From Panagrolaimus kolymaensis (taxonomy: Eukaryota > Nematoda > Chromadorea > Rhabditida > Panagrolaimidae): a stretch of 64,000 bases of DNA. The translations under genes and the position numbers were made by a program. The first letter of the stretch is position 1. Each line of letters starts with the position of its first letter. Below the pieces are notes generated by a model. The model worked only from the letters and a program-made list of their open reading frames with translations, searched no databases and was not told the origin of the DNA. Of this stretch, positions 1-11,100 are shown in pieces. Location of the stretch: NCBI GenBank assembly GCA_028622995.1, contig JAJQJQ010000056.1:372001-436000 (forward strand), written 5' to 3'.

Positions 1-60
1 AACTTTAAAGAGTTTCGAAGTAAATTTTTTAAGTTTAAGGAAATATTTATAAGTAATTAC

Positions 61-3000
61 CTGTTTTAAAGCTTCATTAAGATCGCCACATTTAACTCGA
101 ATTTCAGAATAATGTAAAATAGTATTTTTTACAATTTCATGAATTTCAGCAACCCAAAATTTCATTGATAATCCTAAAGCTCTTCTACATTCATTTATAA
201 ACGATTGAGATTGAGCAACAGATTTATCGAGATTATGATTATTCCATAATTGTAAATATTCTCCTTTGTGATCAGCATGTGGAGACCAATCCATAACTGC
301 TGACCAATCTTTCAACAATAAAGGTTCAACTTTAATTCCAGCTTGAAGCATTGATAAAATTCCTTGCTTCGTATAAAGATCACCACGATTGAGATGAGGA
401 TATAAAAATTTCACAGTCATTTTAACATCCACTTTGCTGAGTTCTTTTCGAACTTTAGAAAGTAATAAACCGAGAAGTTTTGCGCAGGCTTTGTTGCTTT
501 TACATTCATCCACGACCTCACATTTGGGGTCACAATCTTGATGGAAGCAAGGACTTTTAGAAACAAAAATTATAATTTCATATAAATCAATCTAAAATCA
601 AAATAGAATTAATGAGTTTCCTTTTTACGATAAATCAAAGGCTTACTTTGTATTTTGAAATTAAATCGTAAATAGCAGCAACCAGTTGTTCTTCAACATG
701 TGGCTCACTTTTGGATTCATGGTAAAAATCTCCTCGATAAACATAATCTTCACCAATTAAAGTTACAATCAATCCACTGCTTTCATGTTTGTGCTCCAAA
801 AAACAGCTAGTTAAATGTTTAGGTACATGAAATTTGGCTGCACCATTTGTACAATCTCCACTGCATTTGCAACTGTAAAAAAAAATATTGAAAGTTATCG
901 TCGTCAGCTTTTTAAAAATTTCTTGTTACCTGCTTGAGCAAAATTCATAAACCCCTCGACATGGACATTCTTTCTTTACACATTGCTTTTTATTTTTAGC
1001 ACATTGACATCCTTGAGTCGGTTTATTAATTTTTGCAATTTTTTTGGTTGGTTCTTTATTTTTGCATACTTGTTTGCAAGCACATAATTTGCTACAACCT
1101 TCTTTAATTCTGAGGCAATCACATCTCTCTGATTTTGTACATACATTCTTGGCAGGTTTATTTGGATCTGCTTCACAAGAGCATTTACAAATTGCTTGAT
1201 TTAAACAATCTCCGCGATATCTGTAAAAATATTTTTCTTTAAAAACCTTTGAAACAGCTGCATCCCTAATTTTCTATGAAATATAAAAAAAAATTTTGCA
1301 AAGTGTTTCATTCAATTTTTTATTTTTGAATAAAGAAAAAGCGCCCTTCTTTTTTTCTTTCCTTTTTTCCAAGTGCTAAAAACGCTTTTTTCCTTTTTCG
1401 GAGATTTTGCCGATTGTGTTTTGTAAAGTGGTGTTCAATTCGTTGCTAATTATAAGCAAGTAAAGAATGAAAGAATGAAGGGCTTGCTTCAAACTGTTCT
1501 TGCGTTCGCGCAATGACTACTAACAACGACTAACTAACTAACTAAAAGGTCTGGTTTAGCACGAAAAACATGAAACCTTTTTTTGCAAGCAAACAAATTT
1601 TTTGCCGTTCGTAAACGAGCAAACAATAAAGGGCTTTACATTTTAGTTTTTCGAAAAAAAAGAAGGTTTTTTTCATGTGCCTGACTGTCAACTGTCAAAA
1701 CGTTAAGGAACCTTATCCATCAATCGAAAGAGTAAAAAAATTATAATCACAAAAAAATTTTGGGGAACAAAGAAGCAATGAATAAATAATCATTTTCTGC
1801 TGTTTCTGCGCAAAAAGGAAAGAATAATAAAAAAATATAAGTGTTCGAAAATATGTATTTGAGTTTCTCTGCATTTGGCAGTATACATATGAAACATGTC
1901 AAAATTTGTCATTGTCAGATGCCGCAGCTGCTGGCAGCCAAAAAAATCTTGGGTTTTTTTTAAATTAGGAAATAAAAAAAGTATTATTTTTTATTGTCGT
2001 CCCCGTCATAAAATATTATGTCTTTTTTATTTGGAGAACAGTACTTAAGATTAGCTTCCATCCATAAAAAAAACTTTTTTTTTCATTGCGATGCGACGCA
2101 ATCAGATTTGCAGGCAGTCGCTGTTGTTATTGCCTTAAGCAAGCATTGCTTTTATTTTTTACTAAATTTTTTCGAAATTAAATTTAAAAACAAAGAAGAC
2201 AAAAAAAGAAGCGCTTGAAATATATTTTTTTCTCTTCTGAATCTATTGTCGCCGTCGCATGGGAATTTGCATGTGCTCTCACATTTTTCAACCCCTTCTT
2301 TTTTATTTTTTATTTTCTATTTAATTTTATAAAAAGTTGCCAAAGAATTATTTACTACTCAAAAAAGATAATTAAATATAAAACAATACAACCCAATCCA
2401 GAAAAAAAAAATCCTCTCAAAAACAATTGAAAGCATTCTTATTTGGTAAAAGACTTTAGCTTTTAAAAGTAAAACCCTTCTTTTTTGGCGGGTAAACAAA
2501 CTGACGTAGTAAGTACGAAAAAAGAAAAATGAAGAAAAGAATGGCACTTTGATAACGAAATTTTTAAGTAAAATAAAAAAAACAAAAGCTTCCTTTAAAA
2601 TAAAATAAAAAGCTTACCTTGCACTTTCACAATGTTCATCACACATTCGCCTTGAAGCAAAACATGGGCATAAATCAGTTGAACAGCGATTTTGTGCTGT
2701 AGAACATTCGCAACAATATGGTGAAGTTGTAGCGGCGGCAGCTCCAATTGATGGAGCCGCCGTCGCTGTAGATGTAGCGTTTGTCGTCAGGGCGACCGAT
2801 GATGATCCACCACCGTATAAAACGTGATGATAACCACCGCCTCCTCTTACGCTGCTATTATATTCACCACCACCACCGCCACTAATATAACTATTATATG
2901 TTGCCGATGGTAAGCCAACAAAACTTCCACCAGCTGGACTGCCTATTGCTAGACTACTGCTAACACTGCTAGCGGCAAAAGAATTGCCTAGTTGGTTTAG

Positions 3001-3327
3001 TATTCCGTGTTGTTGCTGGTGATGTTGTAGTTGTGATGCTGCTGGTGCACCAACACTACTACTGCTATAGTTGTTATATTGTTGCGATGCCGTACTTACT
3101 GCAGCAGCTCCCGATGATGGTTGGTTATGGAAAGGCAGCGGATGTTGTGCGTTGCCTCCTCCTCCATGAGATGAAGCGGCGGCAGGGGCAGCAGCTAAAG
3201 GAGTCACGCTAGCGCCGCCTCGATTGCTGCTCATGGTTGTCGTTGTTGTTGAAGAAGCTGGTGCGGCGTCACCAACACTGCTACTGCAAATCGATTGAAC
3301 GTCCGTGCTTTGTGAATTGTCGCGCAT
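61..3327 (-). CDS. CXC-domain protein fused to AID/APOBEC-like cytidine deaminase (3' end outside window)
   Basis: Exons 3327-2618, 1220-930, 872-647 and 591-61 join in phase to 586 codons; a donor after 61 shows that more lies off the left edge. Residues 1-200 are low-complexity Gly/Ser/Ala/Asn. Residues about 203-345 hold clustered cysteines with C-x-C and C-x3-C spacing like tesmin/TSO1 CXC modules, a zinc/DNA-binding type. After that comes a deaminase signature: H392-V-E394, then 28 residues, then P423-C424-x4-C429, preceded by S-K-S as in the S-x-S-P-C of AID/APOBEC enzymes. C-terminal to it, QAGIKVE, an acidic-then-Trp segment (DWSAVMDW), a Trp-containing loop and NECRRAL line up with the AID/APOBEC order of features. 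Known for the family: zinc-dependent C-to-U deamination of DNA or RNA. Inferred: a DNA-targeted deaminase. The ATG directly follows an acceptor-like CGCAG. No nuclear signal or substrate can be assigned. Confidence 0.8.
1221..2617 (-). other. 1.4-kb first intron of the CXC-deaminase gene
   Basis: The intron is bounded by a GTAAGC donor at 2617 and a TTTTTACAG acceptor at 1221. It consists of A/T-rich sequence with many homopolymer runs. I see no coding exon, RNA gene or transposon in it; the short reading frames here are low complexity. Confidence 0.7.
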
Positions 3328-3340
3328 CTGCGTTTTTTTC
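3328..3340 (-). promoter_or_regulatory. splice acceptor abutting the start codon (likely spliced-leader site)
   Basis: On the minus strand a T-less, A-rich stretch ends in CGCAG immediately before the ATG at 3327. This could receive a trans-spliced leader or join to an undetected 5' non-coding exon. The polypyrimidine context is weak, so this is a tentative call. Confidence 0.35.
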
Positions 3341-4512
3341 CTTTTCCTTCTTTTTTGCTTCTCGTTAAGCGGCTTATGCTAAAAACATAAAAAAACTCAT
3401 TAATAAATGGTTTAAGATGTTGCGTTTTTCACGTCGAGAATAAAAGTTTTCTTCATATTTTGTTTATTCAAAAAATTCAATATTCTCAATCGAGAAAATA
3501 TTTTTAATTAATATGAATGAATCCTTTTTTCAATCTTCTTATTTTTTGACCGGATGTGAAGCGGAAATAAGCAATCTTTTAGGGTGCCGTGGCAACAACT
3601 TCACCTTTAAAAAAAGCCAAATTTATTTCAAAAGCTTTTGTTTTTACTTTTAAGGACAGGTGTCCGAACTAACGAAAGCTCTCCTTTTTCTAGCTCGCTA
3701 AATTGGTGCTATTCATTATTATTATACAAAATTTGCATATGAAAGAAGGTTACTCCAAAAACAACGGATAAAAAGGAGATTGTTGTTGTTTATTTTAGTA
3801 GAGAAACCACAGTACGAAAGAAAAAAGTAAAAAAGTAAGAGAAAGAGCTTTGTAATTGAGACACTTGTCTAGGAAAAAAGTTTTAAAGTATTTTTTTAAC
3901 TTCTTTGGCCGCTCACATTTAAACAGACATTAACGTTTTTAAGGATAGTATTATTTTTTTGTCTTTAAGTAAAGAAAAAAGGAAAATTTAAATTTAAAAA
4001 TAGTATTCATCAACCTTTTATGGTTGCCACCATCGTCCATTAACAGAGAGGAATCATTTCGTTATCAAGTTTAAAGGAAAATAAATGAGTCGCTTAAAAA
4101 AGGGGAAAAAATAAAACAAAAGAGGAAAATGAAACAAACAAAAAAGGAAGAGCGCTTAAATTGCCGAAAAAAATGTAAAACAAAAAAGTAATTCTTGAGT
4201 TGTCAGTACCAAACTTAGATGCAGCAACCAAACAAAAAAAAAAGAAATATTTTTTGTCTTTTGGAGGATGGACAATATCCTAAACAACAATACTCCAATA
4301 TTCCTTTGAGAATTGCATAGACTCTTTTGAGGTCATAAATTTTGATACTATGATATAAACTGCGATGTTGGTTGGTTTTAGAAGTCATTCGAGAAAGATT
4401 GTTTCGTTGGTTGGAAAATCCTCATTTATTATTTCTTATATTTTTACAAGATTCAAAAAAGTTACACAAAACAAATACAATGTTAAAAGATACAAGTTGT
4501 GAATGAATGAGA
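3341..4512. other. intergenic, upstream of CXC-deaminase and downstream of ICMT
   Basis: About 1.2 kb of A/T-rich DNA lies between two minus-strand genes. It must hold the promoter of the deaminase gene and the 3' end of the methyltransferase gene. No convincing open frame, repeat or RNA gene is visible. Confidence 0.6.
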
Positions 4513-5811
4513 TCATGAATTATTATGTTGATAAGTAAACCCATTAATAAATGGCAATCCAATAGGCACATCATGTTGATATTGTATATATTGATGACCA
4601 AAAAATGATACAAGATATCGTTCTTCTTCGAAAATTCTTTCTTTGAAAAAGTGAAATATGCAAACATATGCAAATGCAATAGTACAAATAGGATTACCCA
4701 AAAGTATCTGAAATCTAAGAATAAGAATGTGATAATGAAAGCAAGAAAGTTTTACCTGCGTTCCTACACTAAACAAGAAAAATCCAAGATAAGCAGGATG
4801 TCGACAAATACGATAGACTCCATCAGTTACCAAAGTATGATTCTTTTGTTTTCGAAATGCAACCATATGAGTAAAACCATTACCAGCATGCCACATTGCT
4901 AATTTACGAAGAACTTCACCAGCGATACATACTAATATCCCAATAATCATAACAGTTGTTGAAGTTCCTAAAACGCACAAAATAAATGTAAGAGTTAATA
5001 ACATAAAAGGTAGCAAACCAGGATAAAAGTATGTTCTCAGAAGATGTTCACCCCATCCAGCAAAGATAGCAATCCAATATGCAACAGAATGATCGAGTAA
5101 GAATGAACTTGGTCTAAGTGATTCTGGATTTGAAATGCCAATTGCAAAGAATTCAAAGTAATGAAATGATGCCATAAAATACAAGTTAATACAAAGTGGT
5201 AAATCCATAAGTGAATGCTTCAATGAATATATTGATAAGAATGTGACGAATCCGAGAAACCAGCTTTGAATGGAATACTAAAAACCTTCGATTAATATAC
5301 TCATCAGCAAAGAAAACAAACCATATAATTTCTCCAACCAGTAATTAATACATTGAATATAGCACAGAATATTGAGTAATAACATGTTGAGTATATATCA
5401 AACATAAGTGAAAAGGAGCTATAGAATATTAGAGATGTGATATAACCAATAGTACCAGCACGCATCCTTGAATCTCGTCGAATAACATTCCATATTCTCA
5501 TGTACTGGATTTCCCATGATTTCATTCTAAAAAATAAACAACAATAATTAATGGTTTTGAGAAAATTACAAGTAGCAAAAAAAGTTGATTGCAATAAAAA
5601 AATGAAAAGAACCCACGAAAATCGCGGCAAATGAAAAGACGCGAGTGAGTAAGCAACTTGGAAAGAAACAAATCTTTTCAAACTTTTTTTCAACAACAAA
5701 AATGCGTTTTTTTAGCAAATATTTTAAATTACAAAATATAGCTAAACTTATTTTGTTAATTTGCCGCATTAATTGGGCTGTAAAAGATTTAAGTATAATG
5801 TGGCTAGCCAT
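4513..5811 (-). CDS. icmt-1: isoprenylcysteine O-methyltransferase (ICMT/Ste14 family)
   Basis: Exons 5811-5570, 5526-5322, 5277-4756 and 4707-4513 give 387 aa. The enzyme methylates the C-terminal prenylcysteine of CaaX proteins such as Ras and lamins, in the ER membrane. The C-terminal half is diagnostic: FLLDHSVAYW, GEVLRKLAMWHAG, HTLVTDGVY, CRHPAYLGFF, VGTQ, LGNPIC, EERYLVSFFG and VPIGLPFINGF follow human ICMT in order, with multiple membrane segments. It is about 100 residues longer than human ICMT at the N terminus, so the start is less certain; a Met at the beginning of exon 2 is an alternative. The last intron (4708-4755) is only 48 bp and stop-free, so retention would insert 16 residues. 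The gene follows aap-1 by 136 bp on the same strand. Confidence 0.88.
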
Positions 5812-5947
5812 AATTCATTTTAAAAAAGTTTATTAAAAGGAAAAAAATGGTATGTTTATTCTTAGAGTAGAAATACACGTCAAATGATTCATCGATGATA
5901 AATAAACACAAAAAATATGAAGAAACTATGATATACAAATAAATTAT

Positions 5948-7537
5948 TTAGACATAATCTGTTGCATTAAAGCCTGGGAATGCAGGATGTTTTAAAGATG
6001 TATCGAGCATTTCATTATGCTCTTTGAGAGTGTAAGTTGAATAAAATTTAACAAAATCAACCAAAGTTGGAAAATAACTTTCTGTATCCACAAAAGCGAA
6101 ACCAGCTTCAAAATCTCCTGGAAGGGGTTGATTTCGATATTCAATAAGACAATGATGAACCTTGCTTCCCATTGAAATGGATAAAACAAAAAAGCCATCT
6201 TGAGAAGCTGAAGGTCTAATGAGAAATACTCCATCGGAACTATCTTTCAACGTCGATGCTACAGACATGATTCGAGCTGTGGCATGATCCTTATTGCTAT
6301 CAATCGACATCCAACATGTTGGATCCCATTTGAGTGGAATTTCTAATAATGTTTCACTCAACGCAACAGGTTCAATTCCAACTAAATAACTAACATCTTC
6401 AGCAATATTTTCTATTTCTTCTGGTTCTAATCCGCCATGGTCTGCTATTATTTGCTTCCAATCTTGGGCAACTCTGTAATCATAAAATGACTTATTTGGT
6501 TATTGTAATTGAAAAGGCTTACTCAAAAGACAATAAAACTTCGCTTTCAATTGATTCCAAAGCATCTTCAACGCAATCAAGATAACTTTGAAGAATATTA
6601 CGATCCACATCGAAATATGGTTTGACAGCGGTGTAATGTTTGATGCTAAAAGCTTACTACCTTTAACTTCCAATTTTTTTTTAATATAAACCTACTGTTT
6701 TCTTAATCTTTTCATAGATTTCTGATAATTATCTTGAACCCATTTAGCACATTTTTGTTCTTTACCTGCCATAACTTGTAAATTTTTTGCCATCATTTCG
6801 CATACTTCATCGCAAGTATATGTTTTAGCTATCCTTGCATCAATGCTTTGTTCTAAAGTTATTTTTCTCCAGAATAAATTATCAAATTGTCCTGCAATTC
6901 TTTCATAATCTGATTGTAAACCTTCCATATGACATCGAAGAGCAAAATACATTCGTTTATAAGTGTCATCAATCAAAGCCTAGAACACATGTTTTGGAAT
7001 ATAAAAGAATTTTTATAAAATTCATTTTTTTTACATACAGATTGACCAGCTTTTAATGATCTTTTTCCGAGAGAAACCAGCCTTCCAAGGGGATATGTTA
7101 ATGGAACATTTAAATCAGGATTATATTCGGTTAATGGGCATTCACGATGTCCATCAATTAAATGTAAAATAGTATCAAATTCTAGTGATTCAACGTTAAA
7201 CCCGCATTTTCCATCCGCGCAAATAATTTTAATTAAACGATCTGTGCCTCGAACTTTCAAAGTTAAAGTGAAATCACCTTCAGTGGAAGCATCGCGAATC
7301 ATGAAAGTTCCATCAGGTTGTCCCTGAATTATTTATTACTTTGATTAACAAAAGACTCCATTGACTCACTTTCATTGCTAGAATAACCATCTCCCGACTT
7401 GCATTTCCCCAATACCATCGTTGAAAAGCAAGTCCATAACCACACGGGCTAATATTGCCAGCTTTCAAATTTACAGTATATTCTTTTTTTTCTATTTCAA
7501 GAGTAATATAATCATCTCCTTTGCAACGAGGAACCAT
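5948..7537 (-). CDS. aap-1: PI3-kinase regulatory adaptor subunit (p85/p55-like)
   Basis: Exons 7537-7370, 7323-7039, 6979-6696, 6645-6523 and 6473-5948 give 461 aa. It has an N-terminal SH2 (WYWGNASRE, then FMIRDASTEGDFTLTL with the phosphotyrosine Arg), an inter-SH2 helical region (YKRMYFALRCHMEG through the KRLRK segment) and a C-terminal SH2 (FLIRPSASQDGFFVLSI; HHCLIEYRNQPLP). This nSH2-iSH2-cSH2 order, without SH3 or Rho-GAP-like domains, is that of nematode AAP-1. In C. elegans this adaptor couples the class I PI3-kinase AGE-1 to the DAF-2 insulin receptor. The iSH2 coil binds the catalytic subunit; the SH2 domains bind pYxxM motifs. The protein is somewhat shorter than my recollection of the C. 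elegans protein. MVPRC was chosen as start; an upstream in-frame Met at 7579 would add 14 hydrophobic residues. Confidence 0.92.
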
Positions 7538-8125
7538 TGCAAAAAGGGTTATAGAAAAATGACAACTAAAAAACAACAAAATAACAAATTAAAAATAGAA
7601 AAATAAATAAAGCGGAAATGGCTGGACGCCAATATTTTGCACGTTGCTTTTAACGATCAATAAAAATAAAAAGCACAGGAAATAAAAAAAAAATTGCATA
7701 ATTTACAGTAAACTTAAAGTTTTTGTTATTCGCAATTATCAAAAATTTTTGTAAAGCGAACTCTGGATTTATAAAAGGGAAAACAGAACACAGCAAATTT
7801 CCATTTTTTAATTAGTTGACGTAATTAAATTTGTTTTTGACTTTTAATTTGCTTAATAAAAATTCTAATTTAGTGGCTTCCTTCATTTATTATATTTTTT
7901 TAATAATACGATGTTATTAAAAGAATTCAAGATTGTTTTAAACTTCTTCTTTTCATAATCCTCAAAAAAACATCAAATCAATCGTTTCTTATGGCTTGCA
8001 GCTTTTAAAAATCTCCATGGAAACATTATACACCAAAACTAAAAATAAGCATATTTAAAAAAAGGGATACATAAAGAAAAACTAAATTTAGTTTTAAAAT
8101 ATTAAGTTTTTTATTAATCAAGAAA
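7538..8125. promoter_or_regulatory. divergent promoter region of aap-1 and jbts-14
   Basis: This 588-bp spacer lies between the two outward-facing genes and must hold both promoters. It is A/T-rich. I did not find a motif I would defend, such as a clear X-box for ciliary regulation, which was the site I looked for given the ciliary neighbour. Confidence 0.45.
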
Positions 8126-11100
8126 ATGTCTGATATTCCGGCAAATAATAATAACTCCAATATTGTCGTCATAAATAATAATAACAACGATGATGAAGAA
8201 GATGACGATCAAATGTTGCATCCTTTGGAAGAGCAAAGAGCAGCAGAAGCCGCTGCCAATGCCGAAAATGATGAGCATCAAGAAAATCAAAATGCTGATG
8301 GCGGCGAAGGAGCTACTGATCCTCCATTACCTTTAACACCTCCTCAAAATGATGTTGTAAATGAGGAAACTGAAATTTTAACTGAAACTTTTAAAGATGT
8401 CACTCGAGAAGTCAAGCCTCAAAGTAATTTGGGCGATGATGTTTATATTCAAATGAAAAGTTTGTTGTTATTTCTCTAGAATTTTAGTTTTAAAATAGAA
8501 AAATAATTTTAGATCGATTTCGTCGACTTTTAAAATCCCAACTTCAAGGTAATGAAACCAAATCAGACGATAATGATCCTGAAGTGGCTTCACTACTTCG
8601 TCAATATTTTGGAAGTGTTATGGCTGCTGTAATCATTCAAATGCTTCTTCACAATGTCACTCTCGTTTTACAAGGACTTTTAGCTGGTCTTGCTTGTGGT
8701 CATTGTGTTTTTGCATTTGTTTTTGCCGAACCCGTAAGCAACTTTTTTATTTGGAAGTTTCCTTTCAGTATTGTCCCTTTATAGGATGTCTTAGTTCGAG
8801 GCTATCAATGGATGGCCGTTCCAGTTCAAGCTGCATTTTATTTTTGTTTTGCTATCAGCACTGTAAATGCATTTGACAGGTTTGGTTTAGATTTAGATTT
8901 AACTAACTTTTTGTTAAGTGTTATTTCGTGCCAATGCAGAAATGAAGAAGGATGAGATGCAAGAGTATTGTGGAAAAAGTCTCAGTTAGTTATTTCTTTG
9001 AAATCTTAGAAGAGTGATGGAAAAGGAAGATAAGCAGTAGCAGCACAAAAAAAAAATAAACCTTTTGTGAAACGCGAGCCCCTGAGAGAACCATCTGGGG
9101 AATTGTAACATATATAAATATATTGACGTAGAACGTAGAGAAGTAACATATTCGAAATATGCCAATAGGGGTTTTTCATCAAGTAAAAAAAATATTGGGG
9201 AAGATGTCCGTCGTCCCATGATGACTCTATGTCCCCATCTTATTTTACACATACATAAATATCACCCATTGTCTCATTCCCATCTATGTCTTTTTTGGGA
9301 ACAAAAATAAAATGGAAGTTTTTCAAACATTTTTTATTTTTTTGATGATCCAATCTATCAGAATAAATAACAACAAAAAGAGAGACAAAACTTCATTTTC
9401 TTATAAATTTGTTTCTAACTTCTTTAAATTTTATTTAAAAAAGCGGTTTGGTAAATATTGAAATGTGGTTTAAGAAAGAAAAAGAAAATTGATATCTTTC
9501 ATGTTTTCTGTGACATTTTTGAGGAAAATGGACTATTTTAAAGAGTAAAAAAATGTTCACACAAAAAAAAATAGCCAATGAAAAAAAAAAGTTGACAATA
9601 CTATTATTTTAGGTTCATCAGGGAGATTTACTGCAGGAGAGAGAATTACATCGGAGAAGCATTTTTTCTTCTGATTACATTTTATGGAGGCGTAAGAAGA
9701 ATAAGTAAAAATGTGGCAAGACAGGAAACATTCATCCTTCTTTTTTTGCGCGTGTTCTGATGAGTAAAAAACTTTTCTTTTTTTGTTGTTAGCCCAAATT
9801 ATTCGATAACTACTAAAATAAAAAAATAACCTTTCCCCAAAAGTAACTTTTTTATTTATTTTTAGGTTTGAAGCTGGTGGGAATTTTAAAGAAACAATCA
9901 AAAAGTTTTTATCATTACAACGTGGCGGGTTTAATGTTATTATATGGGCTGCAGGTACGATAGGAAGTGTATTAATGGCCACATATGATGAATATATGGC
10001 AAAACCCGATATTGTTATAATAGAAAAATCTGATACACTTATAATTTGGCGATATTTAAGTTTATGGCGTGCAATTTGTGCTTTATTAGGATGGTTACTT
10101 GTTGCATTACAACCTAACACTAATTATACACGAGATCGACTTCTTCGCCTTGCTGGGGTAAGTAAATAGGAGACTAAAAAAAGTGAGCTCAGCTTCTTCG
10201 TTAAAAAATAGCTATGATTTTTTTCTTCCTTTCTTTTCTTTCACCACCACCGCCGGAAATAAACTAACAGCCGACACTTTATTTCACGCCTTTTTTTTCT
10301 TTCTTATCCTTCTTTTTTTTCTCACTCTTATTCAAAGGCGAACATAAATAATAACTCCAGCATAGCCCTACCAACATTGACCAATTAATTATCATTCCCA
10401 AATGAAAATATATCCAAGCCGCAGCAGCAGTAAGGAAGCAATATCGCCGGGGCAGACAAGTTGAGATTATTTATTGACTAAATGAAAATAGGCCCTCATT
10501 TGAGAAGAGAAAATCGCGTGAAGGATGGAGTGATTTCATGATGATGAGATGATAGGTGAAAATAGAGTATCTGAATGCAGCTGTTTATTTACTGCTGGCT
10601 GCTGTTGTTCAATCTTTTTTTATCTCTATCCATTTTTTTCTTTATTAATAAAAAAAAGTCTTAATAAAAATTTATGACTCATATTAGGAAAAGAAGAAAA
10701 GAGAAGAGGGAAAAACAATGTGGGTATATGTATATCCACCCATATTAGGAAGACTTCCGTGTTCTTTTTAATCATTAATTGCCTTCCTTGCTTTTTAAGA
10801 CGTGTGCTTTTTAGCCTTCTTATTTCTTCTTTCATTGAATTTGTTTTGTTTTTTCTTTAGCTGTTCTCATTTTCAGAAGCTATTATTTGGCACACACGCT
10901 TCTTCTTTTTTTCCCAATCTTAACTAAAATAAAGCTCCAAAAAGTATTTCTCGCCATTTCTTTTCTAATGACTACTCCCAAACATCAAAATTTATGCAAA
11001 GCGGAAGTTGCTTTTTTATGTTAGTTTTGATACTTCTTCCAACATCTCTAACAGAGAAGTAACTCCAAAGTTTGAATGAAAGTTTCCGCAATCAGTAACT

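Noticed and set aside
6973..7056. Extending aap-1 exon 2 through its donor to the later stop
   Set aside because: The next exon joins in phase at GTATGT / TTCTAG and restores the inter-SH2 helix.
9557..10120. 187-aa minus-strand frame overlapping jbts-14 exon 4
   Set aside because: It is the complement of a coding exon plus intron sequence, with no domain and no splice support.
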